Counted from the first letter of the stretch, positions 46,088 through 58,609 are shown. The stretch: 64,000 bases of DNA from Cladophialophora immunda (GCF_000835495.1 NW_015622546.1:2172883-2236882); one strand, 5' to 3'. Translations and numbers: made by a program. Notes: generated from the sequence alone by a model not told the origin.

Positions 46088-48730
46088 ATGTCGCAACAGA
46101 AGAGCAGAAAACAGCCCGCAGAAAGGAGGTATATTTCTAGAGCCTGCCTGGCTTGTAGAAAGCGGAAGGTGAAGGTAACACGGGCACCAGCCGTTGTTCT
46201 CAGGTGTCTGTGGTGACTCGGGCTGATGATGAGTTCCTGTCAACAGTGCAATGACGACAAGCCTCGATGCTCCAACTGCGCCCTTTATAATGTCGAATGT
46301 ATTTTTGTCGAGGATCGTCGTCGGTGAGTTCGCATCTAGCAATTGCTAAAAGATGTCGAGAAGGCGAAGAGGTTGTAGGGGCGCTTGGAAGCTGATCTGT
46401 TGTAGGATGTCAATGTCCACACGCTTGGAGAGTATCATAGCGGCATCAAAGGCTTCCCAAGAAGACCTCAGCCACGAGAACGTCCTGCATGTGGCAGGAA
46501 GCAATGCACAGCTGCGGCAGCTCTCCGGAACTGGACAGCAACCAGGTCCTTCTTTCGTGTGCGACCAGGAAGTCATCGAGAATTTACGACCAGGCAACTA
46601 CCCCTCGACCTGTGATACAACCAACTCCGTCAGAGGTGACGCTTTACACTCACCTGATTCTGAGCAAGATTGGGGATCATGGATTGGCTTGGAAGATGCA
46701 AATGACCTTACGAACGCAGCTGGCTTCGCCGAATGCCATCCGTTATTTGATCTTGTCCCATCACTAGGACTCACTCCCAATCAATTAGATGGGCCCTCTA
46801 CTTTCGAAGGGGTTTTTATTCTGGATGCAATCTCGTCAGAACAGAATGCTCCGGCGGGAGGTCCAAGCCCACTACTCCCCGCTGAACAAATTGACTCTTC
46901 CACGATGAATGCTAGGGGCAAAGTGAGATCGCATGATTTCGACCAAGAAGATGAAGAACATCTGGACAGTATAACGAAGCACCTCACAAGCCGCCTAGGA
47001 CGCTTACAGATTGCTGAAGACGGACAGCCTCGCTATTACGGAGCAACCAGCAATCTTCACCTCTTGCATAGGGGCCCATCGTCCCTTTGTCAACCCAACA
47101 TTCGAAAGGTGGTGACACACGGGGATGCAGCGATCGCACGAGCTGGCCTCCAATGGAAAGGGGACCCAGAGTACGAAGAAACTCTGGTCAATTTGTTCTT
47201 TTCGTGGCATAATGCCTTGATGTATGTGGTGGATAAAGCAATATTTTTCCAAGAACGACAACAATTTCGATTAGGACATCATACGACTCTCTATTCTCCG
47301 GCGTTGGAAAATGCCGTGTAAGTTCACATAAACCGAAAGACTGAAAATGGAATAGAACGAACTGATTCATCCTGACAGATACACAATTGGGGCTGCATAC
47401 ACGGACCGTCTTCATGCAGACATTGACGGAGCTACGGATGAGTTCTTTGGATTTCGAGCGAAAGCACTTTTGGACATCGAAATCGATAGCCCTACAATTG
47501 CAACGGCTCAGGCCTTGCTGGTGCTCTCATCACACGAAGCTGCTCATATGCGTGACTCACGCGGCTGGATATATTCTGGTCAGATAATCTCTCCGTCGTC
47601 CTCCATTTGCTGACATGATAGCAGGAATGGCGGTGCAGATTTTGTCAGATCTCGGGCTGCACTTGAATCTTGCGCTAGACCTCTCCAAATTCCATCACAC
47701 GAACAGCAGTACCGGTGAGGTTGCTTTACTGCGGCAAAACCTGTTCTGGTCGGCCAACACAATAGACACGTAGGTCTATCATAAGACAGTCACGAACCAA
47801 AAGCTGACGAGGCTAGACTGTGGAGTGCTTATAGTGGACGGCCGTCTCTGATGAAACGGCTTGCCCACAACATACCAAACCCTTTGCCCTCAACCAACTA
47901 TACTTGGGAATATTATACCGACGAGTATAGCACCATGACCTTCCCAAAAGACTTCGACTTCCATGCGGCAGCGCACGTTCATGCCTATCTGGCCAAGCTG
48001 ATGACAGTTTTCGCCCGAGTGTCAGAAGTGCTGTACGTTCAATCAACAACTGGACGATGGCATCTTACTAATACGGGGCGGTAGATATTCTGGTGTTCCT
48101 GATGTGTTGGACGATTTACAATCATTCGTTGTCGAATTTGATGCCGAGTTGCAAAATTGGCTCAGTACCCTCCCACCGGCGCTCCGCGTTGATTACTCCT
48201 CTACGCGCACAGCGATCTACCTTCCCGCAGTCCTCGAATTACAGTAAGGCATTCACATATTTTATGCGAGGATAACTGACTAATAGTGGAGGCTCATTTT
48301 CAATGAATGCGTTATTCTCTTGCATCGGCCGCTCATCGCTGCCGACGAGTCGTCGCGACTATCTATCTCGCCCACTCATCGAGATGCCGCCCAATCCTTT
48401 TCAAAATGCGTCCAAGCGGCGCGACGAGTCTGTCAGCTCCTCACAATCTTCCGTCAGCGGTATGGGCTCCGTCGACCTCACCACCAGATGGTCCATGTCA
48501 CAATGACGGCGGGTCTCATTCACGTGTTCCAGATGTGTATAACCAGCACCGGGACCGCCGAGAATCAAAGGGCGCAGCAGGGATTTTTGACGTGCATTCA
48601 GAGTCTGGGAGAGATGGGTCAGACTTACAAGAGCGCCTCGCGAGCTCTTGATGTAATCACTTCGCTCGGGCAGAGTTGGCAGAACGATGCTTTCGCTGGG
48701 CGTCGGGTGAAGTGGCCGAAGCTGCAATAG
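46088..48730 (+). CDS. Zn2Cys6 transcription factor, cluster member
   Basis: Eight exons (46088-46174, 46247-46323, 46406-47317, 47379-47578, 47622-47769, 47817-48032, 48085-48243, 48292-48730) give 745 aa in phase. Residues 20-47 form a zinc cluster with exact spacing C-x2-C-x6-C-x6-C-x2-C-x6-C; the first intron falls directly before Cys3. A linker and a fungal-trans domain follow: SWHNALMYVVDKAIFF, DIEIDSPTIATAQALLVLSSHEAA, AVQILSDLGLHLNL, LFWSANTIDT and CVILLHRPLIAADE. The order matches nitrate/purine-type and cluster-specific regulators. Exon 5 has tandem AG acceptors (NAGNAG) that would add or drop one residue, and the last intron is only 48 bp. It is the best candidate for a pathway-specific activator because of its position in the block. 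Confidence 0.88.
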
Positions 48731-49090
48731 CAACAATTGGTGGTGTCCTAGATTCACCCCATGGAAATTCCATAACTCGAATGGCGCAAGCTTTATTACT
48801 TAGACTGTGTACTTTCTCCACACGGAAAAAGCCTTCTCCTCTGTTTCATTACCGCCTAGTCGCCATCGCCGCATGCTCATGCCACGGGGAAGGTGGCATC
48901 TCCGATGAAATTGCGTCCCCCGGAAAACGACCACCGCCTTGGGTCCCCAACACTAGAAGAACGCGACCAAGTGTCACCTGATATTTGGAGAAGATGCTAT
49001 ACTAATTCAATTCCTTTTGAACGGAGAGAAGCATCGGTCATTTCTCAGTCAACATTCTTTTTCGAATTTTAGTCGGGACGGAGAACCAAG
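48731..49090. promoter_or_regulatory. Promoter region of BVMO 2
   Basis: These 0.36 kb separate the regulator stop from the BVMO 2 start. No gene is seen. Confidence 0.45.
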
Positions 49091-51171
49091 ATGGGAGAGG
49101 CAACACCTGCTGCTATTTCCACCACCGGAGATTCAAACTTGAACGTTCCCGTCAATGGGCGTAATGATCCTGTGCTGTCGGATGGTGCAACAGTGTTCAA
49201 GTGTGCGAACCAGTATCAGGGCCAGCCGCGCCAGATAAGAATAATCGTCGTTGGGGCGGGGATCAGTGGGATTGCCGCCGTCAAAATCTTCAAGGAGACA
49301 TTCACGGACGCTCCGGTGGAGCTGGTGATATACGAGAAGAACGACGACGTGACCGGAACTTGGTTGGAAAATCGATATCCTGGGTAAGCACTGGCTCTCA
49401 ACTGTAGAGGGACAAATCTTTCTGAATCAGAGATACAGGTGCGCTTGTGATGTGCCCGCGCACGCCTACACTTTTAGCTGGGAAGGAAACCCACGGTGGT
49501 CGCGCGCGTACGTAGGTGCCCTGGAGCTCTATCAGTATTTCAAAGGCCGCGCCGAGGCATACGGTGTAGACAGGTTCGTGAAACTCAATAGCTTGGTCAA
49601 GGAGGCTGTCTGGAGCGAAAGCAAGGGCAAGTGGAAATTGCAGATCGAGGACTTGACGTCTGGAACCACCTTCTCCGACGAGGCTGAGGTTTTGATCAAC
49701 GCTGCAGGATTTCTGAAGTAGGTGTCGGTCGACTTCTTCTAAACCTCTTCTTATCACAGGCTGACCTGTTGCAGCAAATGGAAAATGCCCGATATACCAG
49801 GTCTGGCCGATTTCAAAGGCAAACTGATTCATTCTGCGCAATGGGATGCGAAGTATCCCCTGGAGGACAAGATTGTTGGCATTATCGGGTCGGGGTCGTC
49901 TGCAATTCAGATCATTCCTCAAATCCAACCCAGTAAATCGCATTGACTCCAAGATGGGAAAAATCAAACTCTGACGATGACTTGCAGAGGTTAAGCATAT
50001 GACATCTTTTATTCGATCCTCGACATGGATTACACCCGAGTTTGCCGCTGAATTTGCACCCGAAGGCCGCACGGCTTTCTTTTCTGACAGGCAGAAGGAC
50101 GAGTGGGCCGAGAACAAAGACAAGTTCTTGGAGTATCGAAAGAAGGTCGAATCGACCATGAACAAGTTCTTCGATATGCAATTCAAGGACTCGATTCTTC
50201 AAAAGGATGCCTACGACAACTTCCGCAAGACGATGCGAGAACGGTTGTCAAGAAAGCCTGAAATAGCGGATATCCTGGGTAAGCAAACGTTTCTGAGGAC
50301 CCGAAAAAGAGCCCACTCTTTCAAACTTTGAGATGAAAATTGACGCGTTTGATGCGGACAGTCCCCAGCTTTGCCGTTGGCTGTCGAAGGGTGACCCCTG
50401 GCCACGGATACCTTGAAGCACTTACAGAAGACAACGCCACTGTCCGGAGCGATGGAATAGTCTGCATTACAGAAGACGGTGTGCAAATGGGTAAGGGCGA
50501 TAACATCGCGCTGGACGTCTTGATCTGTGCCACCGGCTTCGACACCAGTTTTCGACCACCATTTCCTCTAATCGGGAGAGGGGGTTGCGATCTTAGGGAT
50601 GAGTGGGCGGTCGAGCCGAGATCCTACTGCTCCATCGCTGCTCCCAATATGCCCAACTACTTTAGTAAGTCTTATACGTTTGCACTCTGCTCGGTGAACT
50701 TGATCACGTCTGACTCAATTTTCTATTTCTACTATTCTAGTCATCAGCGGACCGAATTTCCCACTGGCAAATGGGTGTCTGATCCCATGCCTCGAGACAA
50801 ACATCAAGTACGCCTTCGCGGCAGTGAAGAAGCTTCAGTACGACTCCATCAAGGCGATTGCGCCGAAACTACAAGCCATCGACGACTTCCAGGAGTACAA
50901 GGACGCGCTGATGGAGGACCTCGTGTGGACCGACCACTGTGTCTCCTGGTACAAGAACGGCAAGGCTGAAGGCAAGGTCTGGGGCCCCTGGCCCGGCTCG
51001 TCTCTCTCGTACCTCGAACTGATGAGCCAGCCTCGCTGGGAGGATTGGGACTTGACGTACATGACGCGGAATCGCTTCCACTTTCTGGGCCGGGGCAAGA
51101 CGGAGCGCGAGGCTCACGGCGGAGATTTGGCATATTATTTGACCGAGCCCGGTGCCGCTGTACCTACCTAG
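49091..51171 (+). CDS. Type I Baeyer-Villiger monooxygenase 2 (FAD/NADPH)
   Basis: Six exons (49091-49383, 49439-49717, 49775-49932, 49988-50278, 50362-50664, 50741-51171) give 584 aa. Motifs: FAD-binding [31 protein letters not shown], the canonical fingerprint [12 protein letters not shown] (F-x-G-x3-H-x3-W-D), NADPH-binding [23 protein letters not shown] and [11 protein letters not shown]. The enzyme should convert a ketone to an ester or lactone with NADPH and O2. Compared with BVMO 1 it shares the introns after RYPG and at the FLN-K-W region but has fewer introns in the middle. At the second exon start, two acceptors 5 and 0 bp apart in effect are possible (after GAG or CAG); the CAG version gives the standard YPGCACD. 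Confidence 0.93.
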
Positions 51172-52017
51172 CTTGAGGAGTTTGTCTGTATTCTCCCTCC
51201 TTCCACGAGCTCGATACTGTCAGTACATCATGGTTTTCTTGACTTCGATGAGTCGCGCGACTCAACGCCGTACCGGGGTAAGCAGGTATTGGGAGGGGAG
51301 AACAATGTCTGATACAGGCTGCGAAGTGAAGTGTGGTGGGACCCGTGTGGGCCAGATGCACCGGTTATCCCGAAGCAGTTAGTGGCTCGATTGGCAAAGC
51401 GGCCATTTTAGGTTAGCCGAGAATTCGAGCCTGGTGTTTGATCTCCACGGGATGCAATTCCACGGAATTTGGCAGAGGTCCGGATTTCATCGGGCGTAGC
51501 CTGTTTCTTCGCAGAGATGTTCGCAGAGATGTTGATTGCATTTTCCCGTGGAAGAGTTGGCCCGTCGCTCCGACTGAAAACGCTTCCGCCTCGTTTCTAC
51601 CATTTCTGTGCCTTGTCGTGACGGGCACTCACTCCGTGGCTTTCCAGCTAGGCGGTATCGCAATCAGGAGCATTGACGGAAATACATTAACTAGCCCAAG
51701 CGGATGGCAAGCATGGAAAAGCACGTGCTGTATAGAAAGCCGAACAAACAAGAACTACAATGGGAAGTCGAATTAAACCGTTATGTAATGGCTCTGCAGC
51801 AAAGCATTCAGATTCTCTTTGCCTTTCTTCCCCCAGTCTTGCTCTGATTCAGCTTTCCAACCTGTCCCGGCAGCACCGTTCATCCTGACTTCAACGCATA
51901 TAAACCGGCGATCTAGACCTTTGCCGATCTAGAGTCTGCCAAGCTTCTGTTAGTGGAAAACCTGGAGTCGTGTTAGTATATCCGGTGGCTTGTTAAAGTG
52001 GTCTTTAGCAGAGCATA
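51172..52017. other. Convergent intergenic region
   Basis: These 0.85 kb lie between the 3' ends of BVMO 2 and the TRI12-type carrier. A short direct repeat of GCAGAGATGTT occurs near 51512-51534. No gene is seen. Confidence 0.5.
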
Positions 52018-54296
52018 TCACCTCCACTGGGCACTAGCACCTACCACAGAGATCCGGTTGGTCATATGACGTTTGATATTGGGAATGAAGAGACAGAAGC
52101 CAAACGCCGCGGCGCTGAACCCAACACTTGCATACCAGACGTATTCCAAGGACTTGGCGTAGGCCCACGACTGGCCCAGAGCGGCCTGGGCGAGAATGGT
52201 CTGGTTCACCCCGGGCACTTTGGAAATGTCCGCTGGCGACGTAAGGTAGACGGTCACAAATTGGCTGACGGAAGCCGCTGGAAGCCCGGCCTCGCTGACG
52301 TATTGAGCCACATACTGAGGCAAATAGTGGGCGATCTTGTTCTGGAAAATCGCCGAATAGATGGTGGTGCCCAGCGCTCCACCGAAGGTTCTCACACACA
52401 GGCTCAAACCCGTAACAGTTGATATCACCGCATCTGGGCAACAGACCATGGCCACCGTCTAAATGCCAAAAGCTTTTAGCTGCGTTGAACCCCTGTCTCC
52501 ACGGATTAATGTCCACTTACTGCTGCTGGCGTGATAATGCCGCCGATACCAATACCTGCAAACGTTGCCATCACGGTTGCATAGTCAGGATTAGTTGGAT
52601 TACAGTGCGCGAGTGAGCCGGTGAATGCAGCTGGTCCACGAATTAGCGGTAAAATCACAATGCAGACGCAATTCCTTGGGTAGAAATAGCCTCAGGTTCA
52701 GGAATATAGAGCCTCTACTTCCAGTAGTCCCCTGAGTGGAATGGCGCAGACTCACCCATGATGACAAGCGCTACCAAGAGTGGTTCTTTGACATGGCCTT
52801 TCGTGTAACTCAAGAGAGAGTTTGTAAAGGTCGCGCTTAGGAAGATTGAGAAGCCGTAACCCAGTCCGCGAACTCCTCTTTTGAGCGCCGACTCCTGTGG
52901 GTACAGTGTCTGTAGCAGCAGTGGGAAAAAGGCAAAAACTGAATAGAGACTGATACCTAAAAGCCGAGTGTCAGTCCGAATGAACTTTGGGGAATTGGAA
53001 CCAGAGTATACCTCCAGCAGTTGCCACAATAAGAGCCAATCCAACCGCTCGATCATGACCGAAGATACCTCTCGGTATCATAGGGTGAGGAGCCAGCCAT
53101 CCTTCCCAATAGACAAATACAGCAACTGCTGCGAAGCCTATGATCAATGGCGCGAGCACATGTACACTTTGCCACGGGTACCGATAACCGCCGTCCTGAA
53201 ATGCGACGAGGCTAGTGCCAGGTCAGCTCTATCATCGAAAGTAGACATGGAGTCGAGGGATATACACAAGAGTAACACCAACTATGGAGAGGGCGCCTCC
53301 AATCCAATCCATTCGTTTCAGGATAGCGGCAGTCTTGACACCCCGCGTCCTGAATGGTCTAACCGGGAAGTAAAAAGCAGCCGCGAGAACCCAGAAGAGA
53401 CCTGTCCAAATCCTGGTGAATGGTAAGCAAAGGTGGACTCCCCGGGTCTTTCAGGAACCTACGTAATGATCCATACACACCATCGCCAGGAAGCCTTAGT
53501 CGAGAGCAGCTCACAGTAAATCAGATAGGGTGCAAAAGGGGCGATGGTGAAGGTGCATGCCCCTAGGTATACGCCCCTCCGTCGAATCGGGGCTATTTCT
53601 GCGATTCTGTTTGCGCAGTCAGCATTGGTTCTACTCGACCATCTGAAGTTTAGAGTCCTGATGAGTTTTTCAGATATGACATAAAGCAAACTTACCCAGC
53701 CAAAGCACTTAGCTCGCATATGCCGCCACCAGCTCCAGCGATAGCCATGCCTGCCACGGCCTGACCAAAAGTATGTGTAGTGGCTATGACAATGGAGCCC
53801 ACAACGATCGAAACTCCGCCAGCAAGCACGATCCAGCGTCTCCCTGTATGTATACCAGCTTTAGCCAAGTTTACCAAACAGCGTGCATGGCCAACATACC
53901 AACCAGGTCGGTTACATAGCCGACGAATGGGCAAACGGCGGCATAGGCCAATGTATTCGCGGTGATGAGCCAGGAAGCAAAGCTGGTGTGGATGTCTGCA
54001 GAGACGTAACCAAGCGCTCCCCCGACCATTTGTGAAGGTAACTGCGATCCGACGTAGAGTCCAGCCAAACCAATGGTGGCGAAAATGGTACGCCAATGCC
54101 ACTCTGTTTTACCGTCGGAGTCGTCAGCTTTGGCCGCATGTCTATTCTCCGGATCGATGTCGTCTATCGCATCAAGTTTCTCTTTTTCTGTGAGCTTAAA
54201 TTCCTCGGCATGTATAGTGGAGGCGGCTTCTTTCTCCGAGATATTTTCGAGATCTTGCTGGCGGTCCGCGATATCTGAAGGCATACTGAGAGACAT
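52018..54296 (-). CDS. MFS efflux transporter, TRI12-like (14 membrane segments)
   Basis: Eight exons (53900-54296, 53696-53843, 53463-53606, 53266-53412, 53012-53211, 52756-52956, 52521-52630, 52018-52458) give 595 aa; all phases agree. An acidic cytosolic N-terminus is followed by YVGSQLPSQMVGGALGYVSADI, the opening segment of TRI12-family carriers (fungal trichothecene efflux pump type). Later segments include CPFVGYVTDLVGRRW (motif A-like), APIRRRGVY, FQDGGYRYPW, GGITPAA-like GIGIGGIITPAA and the paired C-terminal helices. Members export toxic small molecules or carry siderophores through the plasma membrane. In this cluster it probably exports the product or protects the cell from the substrate. 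Many small exons, the smallest 110 bp, are typical of the family. Confidence 0.88.
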
Positions 54297-54806
54297 GCTC
54301 CAATGACAAGAAACTAGACGACAAGAGAAATCAATGCCTCGTGAACCGTGGCAAACGTCCTGCGATTACCTTTAAACGTGGGTCGATGATTCCGTGAGAG
54401 CTCGAACACGCCGAGCATACCACCTCCGCCTCCACTACTTCGTGGGGACCCCGTAGAAATGTGCAGTGCTCTGGAGTTTGACCCTGTCGGGAGTGCGATC
54501 GGATGGTAGATTTTAGGAAACGGAGTTAACACCCTTTCGCATGCTGTACGGAGAAGGAATGCGGGGATTGGATGACTGTGAGGATCTGGGGATGAAGCAT
54601 GACAATCCCCGGGTGTAAATGCGGCGGAACAAGACCTATGGATCCATACTGAATCGGCCTATGATTAGGTATTTTGGAAAACCATTTAGCTTGACGCTGC
54701 AATCCCGCCCTAGGTTTTCGTTCAGTCCCTAAAGTTTGCCATGGTGAACCACATCGGCTTCAACGAACACTTCATATGTGTCTGGAGCGGGAATGATAAG
54801 CCGCGG
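54297..54806. promoter_or_regulatory. Promoter region of the TRI12-type carrier
   Basis: These 0.51 kb lie upstream of the carrier start and at the 3' end of the DUF3425 gene. Nothing else is seen. Confidence 0.45.
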
Positions 54807-56052
54807 TCATTCGGCGTCGAAGATTGATCGATATTTTCCTTGGGCGATGGCATTCTCGCTCAATAAGCCGGGAAAGCGCTCGAAGAATGCCGGCTCGAGC
54901 TTCATTGGAGTCTCTTCGGCTTGAAGGGCAAGAATGAGCTTTGCCTCTAGCCGCGCAGATATTGTTGTTCGAGGCGTACCACAATTTGGGGAATCTCGCT
55001 GCTGCACTTTCTGCTTGGTGTAGTCAATATACTCCTCCAGTCGATAATAGCACTTCGTCTTGGGGCCTCCGGTCAGTGCATAAGTCTGGTGCTCGAAGCC
55101 TTTCGAGGGCGATAGATTGCTCTTCGGAAGCTCGTTCGTGTCTTCTTCCAAACAATATGAGCGCATGGTAGCAAGTGTGACCTCGCTGAGATCGTATTCC
55201 GCGGCGTGTAAGATTAGCTTATCTCTGATTTCTGGCCATGCAATCCAGTCAACAACAGGCCAGTGAAAACGGGTAAACTGCAGCCGTGTAGGTCGAAAGC
55301 GCGCGGGCAATCGTGCATAGTTTTCTAGAGTAGGTTCGATTCGGTAGCGAGTGATGAGTCCGATGGTCTGAAAAGAATTTGTAAGTATCCACCAGTCCTT
55401 GGTCCAGTGCCAGTAGTGCTTTGAAACCATCAGATCGAAAATGCTCCGAATTAGAGAGTCGAAGCTAACGCTGTCTTAGTGTCTGGAAAAGGGTCGGCTT
55501 TTGACAAATTCAAGCACCCGGTGCTCACCTGTGCTGTTTATCCGAATCGCTCAAATGCTGTGTCGTTATGAGCTGACGCACACTACCTTCCAATTCAAGT
55601 ATATCCAGGCAAAATACCGAAGGGTTTGGGATATAGCTGCTCGAACCGTTCGGCACAGATGAGGGAGATAAAGGCTCAGGCAGAGTTCCGTTTGCCATTA
55701 AATGATCTTGATCCTGGTTCCAAAGTCCTTGATTCGTGAACTCATTCGTCGTGCTCAACTCGACTCTTTTGATGGAGCTTCCTGTTGGATCGTCATTTCT
55801 CGCCGGGGACAGATCATATGTCAGGACCGCAGGATCTTGGAGCTGAGAGAGACCTTCCCATCCATTTGTATAATGACGTTCGCGGAGTGTTCGGGCTGCT
55901 ATTTCCGCTCCATGGGCAGCCGCCCCAGAAAGGGCAGATAGCTGTTTCTGCAATGAATTAACGACACTCCTCAACCTTGCTATCTCGTCTTCCGGGCCAT
56001 GTTGAGTTGGTGCAATGAATGTACCGTGATGTTGAACAGTATCACGGTCCAT
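54807..56052 (-). CDS. DUF3425 protein (bZIP-associated regulator type)
   Basis: Exons are 55529-56052 and 54807-55470; the intron 55471-55528 (GTGAGC donor, ACAG acceptor) keeps phase. The product is 395 aa. Residues about 20-45 form a leucine-zipper-like helix (EDEIARLRSVVNSLQKQLSAL). The middle is Ser/Asn-rich. The C-terminal half matches DUF3425, the domain usually found downstream of a bZIP region: YARLPARFRPTRLQFTRFHW then VVDWIAWPEIRDKLI. The basic DNA-binding part that normally precedes the zipper is not visible in the encoded N-terminus or in the 0.38 kb upstream. The protein may therefore dimerise with a bZIP partner rather than bind DNA alone. It is divergent from the C2H2+Zn2Cys6 gene. 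Confidence 0.82.
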
Positions 56053-56437
56053 ATTGGTTTAGTCTAGAGGAGATAGCCTGCAGGGTCCCTGGGACCGTGC
56101 GGGCTGTATCAATATCAAATGGAAAGGCGGAATACGTGGAGTAGACGATCAGCTCCGTGGGAAATGAAGTCCAATGGACTCCAGATTGTGTAATTTGTAG
56201 TCTGGAGTCTGGAGTCTGGAGCCGAATTCTGCGGGGTAAATTGAACCTTGGCTTGGTCGTGGGCCTTTACACGGCTCTCCACCAGCGTCAGCCTTCTTTC
56301 CACTCCATGTCTGCTCAGATATAACCCAAATCAGCACTACTTGGCCAAGCACCTTCAAAGACTCTAACTAACAAGTTCGTATCTGTGCATTGTGCAATCA
56401 CAAGGCGCGACGCCCTATACCAAGCCAAACCCCCGTC
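56053..56437. promoter_or_regulatory. Divergent promoter of two regulators, with a stem-loop and tandem repeat
   Basis: These 385 bp separate the DUF3425 gene from the C2H2+Zn2Cys6 gene. GACTCCAGA (56177-56185) is the exact reverse complement of TCTGGAGTC (56201-56209), leaving a 15-nt spacer, and TCTGGAG recurs three times in tandem at 56201-56221. The cluster of half sites could be bound by a dimeric regulator. Confidence 0.5.
56201..56221. repeat. Tandem TCTGGAG repeat, three copies
   Basis: Three perfect 7-bp units lie in the divergent promoter, the first of which is also the right arm of a 9-bp inverted repeat. Confidence 0.85.
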
Positions 56438-58609
56438 ATGCCGACCCCAGAAACGAATGAGGGTGATATATTACCACGCTCTCGAGCGAAAGCCGCCAAA
56501 TCCTCCGCATGGGAATGCCCGGTCTGCAAGAAGCCTTACTCGCGTCGTGACGTTCTCAAGCGACATCTGCTCTCACAACACGAGGAGAAGCGAGGTCCAC
56601 GTCCTCCACGAAAGAGCAAAAGGAAAAGCTGTCTTCGCTGTGCATTGTATGTACCTGCTGTGGCTGCTACGCGGGCCCTCCCACCTTCTATGGCCGCTGA
56701 TGTGACCTACCAGGTACCGGGTACGCTGTACCGGCCCCCCAGTATGCACACAATGTGATGAGAAGAAAGTTGTTTGTCAGTTTGACTTCGCTTCCGTGGT
56801 AGGGTCGGGCTCTTCAAACGTGGCGAATACGAACGCTTCAAGCTCTCAATCGCCATCCTCGCCAATCTACCTACGAGAGAGCATAGACGTGGATCTTGGG
56901 ACACACACGTTATGCCGCCCGGAATCCATCTCATCCCCCGAAACCTGTTTCTCGGATGATCATCAGCAAGCCAGCCCGCCCAAATTATTACCTCCACAAA
57001 TCGAAGAGGCACGTATCTCGCCCTCATCAGTGGACTTCGGTCATTATCTGCATTACGACATGCAACTCGAGATTGGCGAATTATCAAATTCGGGCGACCT
57101 CTTCATCCAGGACATGATGCCAGAATTGAACGAGGTACGTTGTTCAGCTGAGACTCTCCTCAAATAAGTGGCCATGTCAGCTAACAAAACAATAATCGGT
57201 CTTCAGCAGCCGGAGCGAGTAGCTATGCCCGAGTCTATAAATCAACCAGTCCCTCTGAGTCCTAAGACGCTGAACATTCAGTCCTCAAGTGCTTCGCATG
57301 GCGATGGCAATCAACAAGAGTTCGCGGGTGATGAGGGCGGACGTAATCTGGACGTGGCTTTCGTACGGCTTTTCCAGTCTTCTGGCCGTTCTTCGCCGGT
57401 AGGTTGTCTGGCCCTCGACAAGTCTTTGGAGTTTGCCAGCAGTTTGCCCCGTGTTGGTGAACGGGACCTTCGAGAATATTGGTTATCATATTCCACCACC
57501 TTTCACAAGGTCAGTCGTTCTACGAGTCATGGGCGACAGGCTGCTGACAATCCTCTGATAGATAATGCCGGTGATTCACATGGGTAGCTTGGAATTCGAT
57601 CCTTCTCCTTCTTTACTGCTCTCGACGATCGCTGCGATAGGAGCAGATTCCCTGACCGGTGATGGGCCGCAAGGATACGCTTCAGCCACTTATGAGAAGC
57701 TCTTCAGCTTTCTTGCCGTAGGTGATCTTGTCTATTTTTTCTCCAAGTTGGTTGCTAACCTCTATGAGGCACCAACGGATTGTTCCCGAGCCGAATGCCC
57801 AAAATGCTTATTGCTATTGGCCGCAAAATGTCTTCTCTGCTACCGGATTCTAGATCATCGGAATCTCCTCTTTTTCAATGCAGCCTTGGAACTCATAAGT
57901 CACCTGACGGTGGAAGCGGCGAGGTTGGGGCTATTTGCTGTTCGAGATATAGATCTCATGCCTCAAGAGGAGTTCTCTCCAAGAGAGGATACGCCAATTC
58001 CGCGTTCCTCGGACGCGAACATCCGAAACACAACAGAGCTCATCACCACAGCAGTATCACAAGACGAGATACCCAAATGGAGGAAGTGGGTAAGCAACGA
58101 GCAGCAGAAGCGGCTCGGATGGGCAGTCTTTGTACGTTCCACCTCGATTGACAATGATCAGATTGTGGTTGGTTTCACTAATCGCGGCCGTCCTCTCACA
58201 GGCAGCCGACCACCTGTCTTCACTGCTTACGAACCGTCCCTCACAAATCCCCGAAACGGACCTGAAAATCTCAAGTCCCTGCATCGACGCCTTTTGGGAC
58301 GCCCGGAATGCCAAAGAATGGCGTTCCCTTTTCCCCTGGACGCCTGCGCCACCTACCCCGCTGCCCTTCGCGGGAATCGTCCGCAACATCATCCTGGGAG
58401 AGTTTCCCCTGAAAAAGCTGTCGGACTTCAACTTGGATCTGTGCATTTTTGCCTTTGAGATGGCGGTTCTGGGACTCGGTGGATCCCACATCATGGGCAT
58501 GCACGAGCTCCAACTGAAGTCTCTCCCGGTAAGAACGAAGTTGCTGCAAGTGCTGGCACTGTTGAAAAGCAAAAGGACAATAGTGATGCGAGGCTATGAC
58601 CGGCTGTGA
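56438..58609 (+). CDS. C2H2 plus Zn2Cys6 transcription factor
   Basis: Exons are 56438-56646, 56714-57134, 57207-57509, 57562-58131 and 58202-58609, all in phase, giving 636 aa. A classical C2H2 finger (CPVCKKPYSRRDVLKRHLLSQH) is followed by a basic stretch and a Zn2Cys6 cluster. That cluster only becomes complete when intron 56647-56713 is removed: the six Cys then fall in perfect C-x2-C-x6-C-x5-C-x2-C-x6-C spacing. A Ser-rich linker and a fungal-trans domain follow (EYWLSYSTTFHK, MPVIHMGSLEFDPSP, LSTIAAIGADS, RKWVSNEQQKRLGWAVF). A further 51-bp in-phase intron at 57718-57768 is possible; it would shorten the protein by 17 residues. Nuclear, probably a second regulator of the cluster. Confidence 0.85.
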
